Source of the DNA: Periconia sp. R9002
Lineage: Eukaryota; Ascomycota; Dothideomycetes; Pleosporales; Periconiaceae
Assembly: GCA_023627715.1 (NCBI GenBank)
Contig: JAMAHW010000117.1
Location: 1 to 64,000, forward strand
Direction of reading: 5' to 3'
DNA: 64,000 nucleotides
Shown: one piece after another, positions 48,014-57,144 of the stretch
Numbering within the stretch: the stretch's first letter is position 1
Layout of the letters: each line of letters opens with the position of its first letter
Program-made: the position numbers and the translations under genes
Notes under the pieces: model-generated
Seen by the model: the letters and a program-made list of their open reading frames with translations, nothing else
Database searches by the model: none
Told to the model about the DNA's origin: nothing

Positions 48014-49465
48014 ATGCCGCATATTCCTCCATCTCTCTTCGTCGAACCGTTCCTGGAGACGCTACAATCTGCTTCGCATGTCAACAGCCAAGATGATCCC
48101 AACTACTACGTCAACGACCCCCAATCTCTAATCAGCCAATCCAATGTGCATTCTTTTATAAACGGTACCGGTTCTGCGATTTATAAATCACTTGTGCCGC
48201 TTCTAGAGTCGACTAACCACGAGCTCATTCTTGTAACGTGCTTCTGGGCTCGCTCCGATACCCTGCAAACGCTCAACGACGTACTACTCAAACTGTCAGA
48301 TAAAGCGGTTCGACGTGGAACCGAGAAGATTCGAGTTCAGCTTTGTTTCTCATCGTCATCCCTCTTTCAGAAGCTTTTCCACAAACAATCAACTGCTGGG
48401 CAAGAGTATCCTCCTTCGACCTGGGTGAAACAACTCGGCCTACCTGCGAAGTCCGAACTCGGCGGCTTAGATCTCACGGTCAAATCAATATTCATACTGC
48501 CATTCAGCGTCATGCACCCGAAATACATCATTCTTGACAGACAAACCATAGTCCTCCCATCGTGCAACATCAGCTGGGAAGAATGGTTCGAAGGAGCAGC
48601 TGTTTTCTCCGGGCCAATTGTGTCGCAATTCACAACATTTCACACCGAATTTTGGACACGCCAATCCCCTCCTGCGTTACCCGCCACATCACCCTCCGAA
48701 GCAATCATTTCCCGTCCAGAGCCGGGAACGTCCAATCTCCCCCACGCGCACACAATAACACATTTCCCCTCCACCTCCCTTTCCGGAGTCCCGACTATCT
48801 TCCTTCCTAGCCCCCACCGGCGCAACCCACATTTTCAGCCCTTTACCCCATCTTCCAACGTCAAACCTCCTTCTACTCCTCTCAACACGTTCCTGCTCAC
48901 CCTCGTCGGAAAAGCTACGTCCAACATCACCATCCAAACCCCCAATCTGACGTCACCACCCATCCTCAGTGCTCTCCTTTCCGCTCTGTCTCGCGGCATT
49001 GACGTACACATCCGCACATCAGCGCGTCTCATGATTCTCGAGCAATTGGTCACCGCCGGCACGACCACATCCCGCTGCATTAAAACGTTAATAAAACGCC
49101 ACAAGAAATTCCTCCGCCAGCACGCTCTTGCTGCATCTATATCCACCGACGAAGAAGCCAGAATTGCCACCCCGACTTACCGCCCTGGCCGTCTTCGTGT
49201 CGAGTTCTTCGAGCCAGTGGGAGGACCGCGGAAGAGGGGAGAAGAGAATGGAGAACCTCAACAAAGTCACTTGAAAATGATTTGTGTAGATGGGGAGGTG
49301 GTGGTTCTTGGGAGTGGGAACTTGGATCGCGCTAGCTGGTTTACGAGTCAAGAGTTGGGAGTTGCGTTCTTTGATAAACAGTTGGTAGGGAGTGTTCTGG
49401 GGAGCGTCGAGGAGGGTATGCGGGGGAGGACGAGGGTTGTCTTCGATAGCGGTGAAAGCGTTTGA
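48014..49465 (+). CDS. Phospholipase D-like protein with two HKD motifs
   Basis: Intronless, 483 aa from the ATG at 48014; the frame is open further upstream but without a better ATG. Two PLD half-sites are present: HPKYIILDRQTIVLPSCNIS, where the first motif H-x-K-x4-D is intact, and HLKMICVDGEVVVLGSGNLD, where the second is also intact with GSGNLD downstream. Such two-HKD proteins hydrolyse or transfer phosphodiester bonds; this stand-alone fungal type lacks PX/PH domains, so substrate could be a lipid or another phosphodiester. A Ser/Pro-rich, poorly conserved insert separates the halves. Confidence 0.87.
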   Translation: MPHIPPSLFVEPFLETLQSASHVNSQDDPNYYVNDPQSLISQSNVHSFINGTGSAIYKSLVPLLESTNHELILVTCFWARSDTLQTLNDVLLKLSDKAVRRGTEKIRVQLCFSSSSLFQKLFHKQSTAGQEYPPSTWVKQLGLPAKSELGGLDLTVKSIFILPFSVMHPKYIILDRQTIVLPSCNISWEEWFEGAAVFSGPIVSQFTTFHTEFWTRQSPPALPATSPSEAIISRPEPGTSNLPHAHTITHFPSTSLSGVPTIFLPSPHRRNPHFQPFTPSSNVKPPSTPLNTFLLTLVGKATSNITIQTPNLTSPPILSALLSALSRGIDVHIRTSARLMILEQLVTAGTTTSRCIKTLIKRHKKFLRQHALAASISTDEEARIATPTYRPGRLRVEFFEPVGGPRKRGEENGEPQQSHLKMICVDGEVVVLGSGNLDRASWFTSQELGVAFFDKQLVGSVLGSVEEGMRGRTRVVFDSGESV

Positions 49466-49839
49466 GATTGATTTCGGATTGCTATACATATTTTCAGAAG
49501 AGTCTTTCTCTATTGGGTATCCTGGTACTAACTTGTAACTAGCTATAGACAGGAACAACGTGAAAAAGAAGCGGTACGGCTTGAGCGTCGGTAACAACTG
49601 CATTCGCATTTCGAACTCACTCTCCCCTGTCAAGACAGGGTACCAACACGTCGTCGCTTAGCGGATGCCCAGTGGTGCACGTGACAGTACCAGTCAACAT
49701 TGAACAGTGAAAGCCTCAAATTTTGTCTCACCTCCCACACCATACCACATCACATCACACCACACCACACCACACATACACACCACACATACATACCTAC
49801 CTACATACCTGCCTACCTACCTACCTACATACGTAAACG
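49466..49839. promoter_or_regulatory. Promoter and CA-rich leader of the 49840 family gene
   Basis: Contains CACGTGAC (49678-49685), as in the other family promoters, then a long CA-rich/CTAC-rich simple repeat (49741-49833) immediately before the ATG. CA-rich leaders are also seen before the CCCH gene at 29228. Confidence 0.6.
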
Positions 49840-50789
49840 ATGTCTTCGACTAAAGGTATGTTCCTTGCGACTCACAATATGTATGCACCTACTGACAGTT
49901 GTAGACATCGAGGCCATGGCCTGCAAGATTGAAGTCTTGGAGATATGCGTGGCCACGACACTCGAACGATTGTCGAGTGACTATTTCGAGGTCCCGTTGC
50001 GGGTATGTACATTCGAAATAGCTTACTGATATAACTGACGATTTGTTCTAGCCTGCGATGGTGAAGCAAGTGGCCACGTGGGAGATGGAGCTCCAGACTT
50101 TGAGAGCTGCTTATGAGGCCAAAATCAAGCCCGCGGCTACGGGTGCCACCACTGTTAACAGTGCTGGTGCTCCGGGTGCCACCGCTGTTCCTGGTGCTGG
50201 TACCCCGGGTTCCACCGCTGCTACAGGTGGTGGAACTCAGTCGGACATCAGCGAGCTGGCAGAAGATTCTCGGAATCTGACCTTGGGCCTGCAACAGACG
50301 AGCTTTGCCCCTACACAACCGGCCAATCCAGAAGCCAACAGGCCACCGATTCTACAGACCTCCCGGCCCCTCGTCCAGCCAAACCCCTGGCCATCCATTC
50401 CACGAATCTCCCGGTCAATCAACAAACCAAACGGCCGATCCTCGAACGAGCCAGAGATAACATACCGGCCAAAGGACGCAGGCGAGCCGTCCGCAGAACT
50501 TCTTCGTCGTGCTGGTCTACGTGATGGCCATATGAACACTGGTGAGTTAATCTCTAGGTACAGAATCATTAGTTATCGAGACACCACCTAGTGTGGCGTA
50601 TTAAGAAACCGACAATGTACTGTAACCACCCTAGTTATATTTAACTAACTTTATACACGTGATATAGGACTTACCACTTTTGGTCAAAGCCTTGATTCCA
50701 GTGCATGGGACATTACAGAAGAACTGGCCTTGGAACTTGATATGCAGCAGGAGGACACTACTGTTCCTTGCAAGGACTTCGATTTTTGA
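49840..50789 (+). CDS. Finger-less paralogue of the CCCH family carrying an introner-like intron
   Basis: Four exons: 49840-49855, 49905-50002, 50052-50541, 50668-50789 (241 aa). The first three exons copy the CCCH genes' architecture: a 16-nt first exon (MSSTK), phase-1 then phase-0 introns, and a helical N-domain (MACKIEVLEICVATTLERL; MVKQVATWEMELQTLRAAYEA). A Gly/Ala/Thr repeat linker follows. The CCCH core and RGG tail are absent. Intron 3 is the 126-nt dispersed element; removing it gives G-GA (Gly) and an open frame to the end (QEDTTVPCKDFDF). The last exon and 3' flank recur as a relic at 24730. Function unknown. Confidence 0.75.
50542..50667 (+). mobile_element. Introner-like element serving as intron 3 of the 49840 gene
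   Basis: 126 nt from GTGAGTTAATCTCTAGG to TTTAACTAAC...GTGATATAG, splitting a Gly codon (phase 1). Shared with the DHH-gene intron: AGGTACAGA, ATCGAGACACCAC-like core, GTGGCGTATT, ATGTACTGTAAC, ACCCTAGTTA. The host genes are unrelated, so the intron sequence moved, not the gene. Confidence 0.9.
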
Positions 50790-51019
50790 TTGATAGCATG
50801 CTAGGCTGGGTATTCTTTCTACCTTAGTATGAGTCACTGGGCCGGGTTCTATTCTGCCCTAGTGTGAATCTCTAGGTCAGGTCCTATTCTGCCCCAGTAC
50901 ATCATCAATCACATGGAACTGGTGGTATCGTGAACGTGGGCCAATTAGATATAATGCATTCCTGACCATCATACAAAACTCCTCTGTGAAGAACTTGGTA
51001 TTCATCCGTGATTTCATGA
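50790..51019. repeat. 3' flank of the 49840 gene, duplicated at 24.8-24.92 kb
   Basis: 50790-50945 matches the flank of the 24730 relic, with one extra internal unit (TCTAGGTCAGGTCCTATTCT). It then joins the NUDIX relic. Confidence 0.7.
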
Positions 51020-51240
51020 ATCTGGCCATGGCAATCTCGCCGGCAGCATTGAATGTAACTACTCGACGAACGTAGGATATGTCCTTGGGTATGCTAAGGT
51101 GGCCATCTCGAAGTTGGAGACTAGATTCAGATTCATTGATTTGTTTTACTCATGTTGTTGAGGTACCTCGGGTGGGTTCGACGGCTTTATGCGGCACGGT
51201 TTTCTTTGGACTGAGACGAAAACAAGGCCGTTAGCGGCTT
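51020..51240 (-). pseudogene. Inverted relic of the NUDIX gene 5' end and promoter
   Basis: On the minus strand the sequence follows the gene at 23259: GGCACGGTT-side promoter, GCCGTCGAACCCACC, ATGAGTAAAACAAATCAATG, ATGGCCACCTTAGCATACCC, GGACATATCCTACGTTCGTC, then CATTCAATGCTGCCGGCGAG. Small deletions break the frame and the NUDIX box is not reached. Only the first third of the gene is represented. Confidence 0.8.
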
Positions 51241-51545
51241 CAATGATGTGTATACAGCGGTCTCCCTTGGATGGAAAAGAGAGATCGAAGGGGTTGATTT
51301 CATTGGCATGAGACCAACAATCTACACAGACTTTCACTTCATATGAATGTTTTTTTCTCGCTGACCACTTTGTCAACGAACCTCATCCGTATGTATATGC
51401 GTTACAAGATACGATGACAGGGGACTGAATTGCAGTTGGGACTCGCCTTCAACAGACATTGCATTTTATTTCAGGTTTATGATATGGGTATATAAAGACA
51501 GCTGATCAAACAATAAAGACTGCAAAATGCCGAACCGTGTTCAAG
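51236..51545 (+). pseudogene. Second GST C-terminal relic with its 3' flank
   Basis: Starts in GGCTTCAATGATGTGTATAC (cf. GFSDVYT of the intact GST) and reads through TCTCCCTTGGATGGAAAAG with the same one-base loss as the relic at 15503. It continues collinearly with 15700-15950 (CCTCATCCGTATGTATATGC, CAGTTGGGACTCGCCTTC, ATGCCGAACCGTGT). It abuts the NUDIX relic without a gap. Confidence 0.8.
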
Positions 51546-52851
51546 ACAACATTGATTTGGTAGAATAGTGATTGTCAGAAACCCCCTTTCCAACGTGCAA
51601 CAGGATTACTACGCGGGGCCTTACGTTCGAGAATTGGGGAGCGGTTTCCACGAATTGTTCGTCGTTCCGACTCGTGCATTGGCGATTACTGCAAATTTCA
51701 GATCCAACATTTGCGCCAGAAGGATATTGTACGATACAGGTGTCGAGCAATTGCTTCATTTCATATATCGGGAATCTTACGGGTCAAGATGGTGGAATCC
51801 GAAAGAAAAGAAGGTTATCTGAGGGTTGAATTGGTTGCAATAGAGAGTCTCGTTGAGGTGACAGAGAGTTGAATCTGTGGACAAAAGTTTGAGCCAACCA
51901 ACGAAAGAAAGAGGTGTAGAGAAGATGCACGAAGGTTGGTGAAATTGTGTAGACAGAGATAGACAACTCTGTGATGAGAACCAGTTGGATTCGCCGCCTC
52001 CATAATCTTCTAGCTACCAGGTGGAAACTTCAGCGTTCAATCCGTGAGTGAGTAGCTGTTGCTCTTCAATGGTAGGAAACGCATAATTGCCATCGTCTGC
52101 CTTCTGGAAACGGGATGCTAACCATATTTTGTTGTATTCGCATCGATCATCTTTTCGTATGAGTGCGTATCCGATCGTTCACAGATACATAACACGACTC
52201 CGCGCACTGCCATCGACAGAAGTAGATACATTCATGTCTAAACGGAGCTTCAATAACGTCTCAGCTGTGATTTCCATGCTCGGTTTCGATCCAAGCCTTT
52301 CAAAAACAACGTGGTAGCGAGTGGAAGCGTGCGAGTTGTATCAGCCTCTTAGAGAGTGCACGGCAATGCGCGCATGCCTCTCCAAATTTTTTCTCGTACT
52401 CTGCGACGATGTAACCCCAATGCAGACTTCCTCCCAATAAACCATCATGTCCATAAGAAGGTCGATGGTAGGAGCCGCATAGTTGCCATCATCTGCCCCT
52501 CGGAATGGGGGCTCTTTCAAGGCCAATGGGATCGCTTTCAACGGATCGTCTTCATCATGCGCCATTGTCAAGCCATGTCAGAAACTCAAGTACTCACACT
52601 CCGTGCCGTTCGGAGCTAGATGCCGGCCTTCGAAAAAGGGCCAGACTTCGGTCACAGATTCTGTCTCGAATGAAGCGCGTGTTCAGTAGAATAGGCAGAT
52701 GTGTGTTTCTTGATGTTGCTTTAAGCTTCTCCAGTAGCGCTTGCTAGGATATGTGGACCCATTAGTTTGCATCGGAGATTTCTGTTCCATTGGCATGTAT
52801 CATTGGCCGCATGGATATCAGCACTAACAAAAGGCTTGAATAAGTGGCGAC
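51546..52851. other. Degraded accessory DNA with a local duplication
   Basis: Two minus-strand fragments share GCAGATGATGGCAACTATGC and CCTACCATC (near 52470 and, diverged, near 52090), coding ADDGNYA(A/F)PTI. The right one lies in a 76-codon frame ending at 52341. No family recognised. Other frames are short. Confidence 0.4.
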
Positions 52852-53273
52852 TTAGATCCTTTTGCAAAAACAATCTAGCTGATCCAAAATACAATCTGAA
52901 TAGAGGATTTGTTGAATGCTACGCGGGACTCCTCGGGTGCCTGATCGTTCGTTGGAGATTTTTAGTCCTGGTGATTGGTGTGTCGGGTAGTTCTTGAAGG
53001 GACGCGATTTTGCCGTATTGTCCTCATCGTCTGTGACTCTAGCTGGTGTTGATTTTTTGGCCGAGTTCTTTGCCTTAGAACCCCGTTTCGTACTCTTTGT
53101 TGAACTGTTCGTGGCTGCTGGAGACTGGGGAAGGTAAAGAGTTAATAAATACATATTTTAATCGAGCAATAGGCGCCCATGCAACAAGACTTACAAGAGG
53201 GGTTTCTTTGGCTTTGGTCTCAGGTACCGCTAAGGTCGCCTGTAATATAAGCTATAGCTGCTCGTAAGTTGGA
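52852..53273 (-). CDS. 3' part of an uncharacterised, possibly decayed gene
   Basis: A convincing 70-nt intron (GTAAGT at 53194, TTAAC branch point, CCCCAG at 53125) joins an upstream segment coding ATLAVPETKAKETPL to a 91-codon last exon coding a Lys/Ser-rich region (STKSTKRGSKAKNSAKKSTP), VTDDEDNTAK and a C-terminus ending DCILDQLDCFCKRI. An in-frame stop lies just upstream of the first segment, so an earlier intron or a lesion must precede it. A minus-strand frame at 53230-53625 (basic, KHKP/KEYLVSSSSS) could be an earlier exon. No family recognised. Confidence 0.35.
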
Positions 53274-55762
53274 CGGGGGTCGCCTGAGGTCGCCCGCAAC
53301 TTCTATGGCAATCTCCTCCTCCATCTTCGTTTGAGCTGTTGAAAATGGTTCGTTGTAAGGCCCGAATAGGCTGCGCAGTCTTCTCGGTAGTCTTGCGTGC
53401 CGCTACCGAGAGTGTAACTGGTGGCCAAGCTATAACGGTATTGCTGTTCGGGGCTCTCGATAATGGCAGCTTGGACGAGGAAGAGGACACTAGATATTCT
53501 TTGGGTTTGTGTCTGCTCGAGCGCTTTCCATTTTTGATGTGGTTGACTTTCTTGAATCGAGCGTCTTCCCTTCTATATCGACGTAGTTGCATTCGAGCTG
53601 TTTTGCAAGAGTCGTAGGTATTCATGGACTCTGGCCAAAGAAGATTGAGCTAAACGTCGCCCGACATCCTGCTCAAACGGAGCCCCCACCGAAATTGTCC
53701 CCTTGTGGAGAGATAACGATCCCACGGCTTCCATTTGGTCATTATATCGAGCATGGTGAAGGAGAGTACAGAGGACAAGGAGGAGTGATCGTGGGAGGAT
53801 TCGGAAGAAGCAGTCCATGGTCGTGGAGGATCAGATGAATGAGGCCCAGAACGCATCGATAAAAGGCCGAAAAGAGCTGATTGCACCATGGAAAAGCGAA
53901 AGTATGGAGGAAGAGAGCGGTGAAATCAGAGGTCATGCCTGGAGAGACAACACCACAGGAACTGCCGTCAGGAACAGAAACCAGCATTCAGATGAGCTAC
54001 CAAGTGCTCAATCAATCTCTCAATTTGGGAGGAGCTATCGGTGTTGTAATACATCGGAGGATCGGCGTTTAAGTTCGGACGAGGCAGGGGGTACGATGGG
54101 ACGGTCGGACGGTGACTAGGTGGCTTGAGCCTTGAACATCCACGTGGGACTTGGTCTAACCCAATATAGTATAACCGCCTTTTTCTATCTTGCCCCATAT
54201 TCCATACGACATGCAACTCGACATCCTTGCTAGTCTGGCCGCTTCTCCATCGCATTTCTGACGCTGTTTGAGTGACGATACGGCCGGCTTGCATTCTTAG
54301 CGAATGCATACGACTACGCCATCACCACTCCTCACTGCCGGCTTTGGCGGTCCGGACTTTCGCAATGCAAGGAAGAACCACCTGGCACCCAACTCCGTTC
54401 CTCGGGATGCAATACGTACCACGATTTTTGTTCTCCGTCTGAAGCCTCCAGCTCGTTACCATTCCACTCCTTCTCGGCCTTTCCGTGAGCCTGCAGAGTC
54501 GCGATGACTTGCATTCCCATGCACGATGAAGGGGAGGGAACCTATAGTGCCATTGGCGAAAGTCACAAGAACAAGAGGAGCCCCCAAACCTCCCTTTTTC
54601 ACGATCAAAACACATTCGAGGACAAGTTTCCCTTCACATTTGCTTTTGGTCCAGACCCCAAGCCTTTTTTCAAGAAGTACACCACCGTCTCCAGGTCCAC
54701 ATTTGAGAAGGTTTGAAGCGGCGGGTGTCAAGAAGGCCATTTCGAGGATACAGAAAGCACGATTGTCATTACTCTCCATGGACACGACGCAAAGGACACC
54801 AAGCGCAATACGTTTCTACCGCGTGTGGTTTTGATGGAAAAACTGCATCTTGAGAGCGACGAGTCTAGGCTTCCGAGTGCCGGTGGCAGGGAAATGAGCG
54901 AGGGGGAACCGGAGCCCAAGTCGAACAAGAAGATGGTGCGTGCGAGGAAGGCTACTCAAGCGCGGTGAGGGAATTCGATATTTGTTCGACGTGGACGACC
55001 GGTTCTCATGGTGTTCTAACACCAGAGAACATACATTGAATCTCACCGGAACTAAATGTTTAACCGCGGGCCTTCATTCAGCCTGGAACGAGTAAACTCC
55101 TCTTGCTACCTAGGCTTTTTGAAGATCATACTGTAAGAGATGGGAAAATTAACGGATTGATAACGGCATTGGTTTGATTCGTATACATCAGGCACCGATA
55201 CACGCCTCAACGTGCTTGACCGGAGCATTGGCATCATCCATGATAGTCTCGCGAGCTGACGTGACTTCCACCCTAGATTGAGCGGATTCTCTCATGTCCT
55301 CCTCGTTCACAGCAACTGCTCCCACACAAGCGTGTCATGTCGACGTCCCTACAGCATACCGACCATCCCTCGCGAAGCACATCACAAGACCTATGTCCGG
55401 TAGCCTCTCAAGAATACCTCTGGCATATAGTGCTTGCCTCTCTCAGCTCTCCGACACGATCGAATCCCCGTCCTAGTCTTCTGATACGCAGGTATCATAC
55501 TCGAAATTCAATATGGGAAATGAGCTGTGGGTATTGCCAATAAACATGTATACATTAATAATCTGGTTAACTCCCGCAGGTACTCAAGCCTCAAAATCTC
55601 AGATTCTCACAGTCACTTGTCAATTGAAGTCACGCAAAATATGAATTTTGTTGCAAACTTGCTATTCGAGAATATCTAAAGTCATCGGCAATTCCCGTTA
55701 CACTATGTACTCAATCCTGCGCATGCTATCAACCTGATGAGAAGCAGATGTATATGGACCAT
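53274..55762. other. 2.5-kb accessory stretch with only fragmentary frames
   Basis: Candidate fragments: a minus-strand 81-codon frame starting MDCFFRILPRSLLLVLCTLL (53818-53573, hydrophobic start), a minus-strand frame 54785-54456, and a plus-strand basic C-terminus ending KMVRARKATQAR (stop near 54966). None can be joined into a convincing gene or recognised. Most likely decayed genes, or a fast-evolving gene whose exons I cannot assemble. Confidence 0.35.
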
Positions 55763-56662
55763 TCAGATCCCAGTCTCAATCCATGAGTCGACAAATTCGA
55801 TCCATCTATGTGCCTCTTCCACGGTATGACGGCGGTTCCCGACCTCGCACGTCCACAGGTAATCTTTGAAGTCACTATTGCCCGGTTCCATGCCATACAA
55901 GTAGAAGCGCATGTTCCTAGCCTCGAGAGGGGCGTAGGTTGGTGAGGTCTGTATCAGCGCGTTTTGCTCCTTCCAACGCTTGTAGTTGTCATCATCACAA
56001 GACGGAAAGTTTTTCTTCTTCCACTTTTCGACGTGAGATGCAAATACACCAGCGCGGCGAGCGTCCAATGGCCAAGGGGTACCGTTTTCGACATTTCGCA
56101 GTACCCGAAGACATAACTCTGCTTGCCAGATTATCGAGAACCCAGGCAGATGTGTTTGACCAAGAAGGTTCCCGAATGGTGTATGAATATTGTAACGCAC
56201 TTGAAGATTCGGGTATCGCCGACAGATCTTGTCTAACTGCATCAAACCCTGGTAGCCCAAATTGACCGACACATCGCACAAGTCATTGATTAGTGGCCGT
56301 TTATACGTCGGGGTGATTTCGATCTTGCGAAGCCATGAAATTCGATCACGTGTTTGCAAGATGTTGAAGAAGTGGATTACCTCGTAGACGTCGGTCGTGC
56401 CACCATCGAATATCAGCTTGTTGGATCGAAGCTCAAGGTCTTCTGTCTCCTTGAGGAGCTGCTTATTCACGCATTTGAGGCGGTTCCAGACTTGGAGCGG
56501 TCCATTGGCATCGCTCAATTTGAAAGTATAGTCGTTGGCGTCTGTGTGGACTTTCAGATCGTTTTCGGATGTGAGGGCATAGCCGTAGATTTTATTCCGA
56601 ATTTCAGGAGGAAGCTTCCCGAGTAACGGCGAAGATATATCGAGATTTTGGTTGGTCTCCAT
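55763..56662 (-). CDS. F-box-like/2EXR-type fungal protein, paralogue of 38052-38837
   Basis: Single exon, 299 aa. PLLGKLPPEIRNKIYGYALT is the degenerate F-box-like opener; VNKQLLKETEDLELRSNKL and the C-terminal RWIEFVDSWIETGI align with the gene at 38052. About 40 residues longer, mostly in the middle. Whether these proteins join SCF complexes is unknown. Confidence 0.75.
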   Translation of the reverse strand: METNQNLDISSPLLGKLPPEIRNKIYGYALTSENDLKVHTDANDYTFKLSDANGPLQVWNRLKCVNKQLLKETEDLELRSNKLIFDGGTTDVYEVIHFFNILQTRDRISWLRKIEITPTYKRPLINDLCDVSVNLGYQGLMQLDKICRRYPNLQVRYNIHTPFGNLLGQTHLPGFSIIWQAELCLRVLRNVENGTPWPLDARRAGVFASHVEKWKKKNFPSCDDDNYKRWKEQNALIQTSPTYAPLEARNMRFYLYGMEPGNSDFKDYLWTCEVGNRRHTVEEAHRWIEFVDSWIETGI

Positions 56663-57144
56663 TTGATAGGTTGGATTCGTGAATTGTTTCGGGATTTTAC
56701 TCGGGTTGATCTGTGAGTTGTGTGGTAGTTTAAGGGGGAAACTTATACTCTATACCAACTACCAGTTGTGCAAACACAATGTCTCAACCTGTTCACGCAT
56801 ACATCCTATGTATAGGTACATACACATCCGCATGTATGCAGCCAATGATGTCGTCACACAATCCTTGATTCGAAGCTAGCTTGGCCATTGCAAACGCTCG
56901 GTCTGGGCAGTGAATTCTGAACTGGAAATTTAGCAGTTTCCTCGACATTTGCTGACATTGAAGGAATTGAGACATTGTATACATATAATCTACGGGCAAA
57001 AGTCACGTGATTGTCTCGGAGGTTCCAACATTAGCCTCGGCAGACAACAACAACCCCTCACGAATGCTCGTATTTCCCAAGTTGAGTTGTTTCTTGAGCT
57101 TCATTCATGTTAATTGCATTATATCACTACTGAATTAGGACGAC
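56663..57144. other. Divergent intergenic region
   Basis: Shared upstream region of the F-box-like (minus) and AidB-like (plus) genes. No gene seen. Confidence 0.5.

Noticed and set aside
49088..49633. 181-codon minus-strand frame
   Set aside because: Antisense to the second PLD motif; no pattern of its own.
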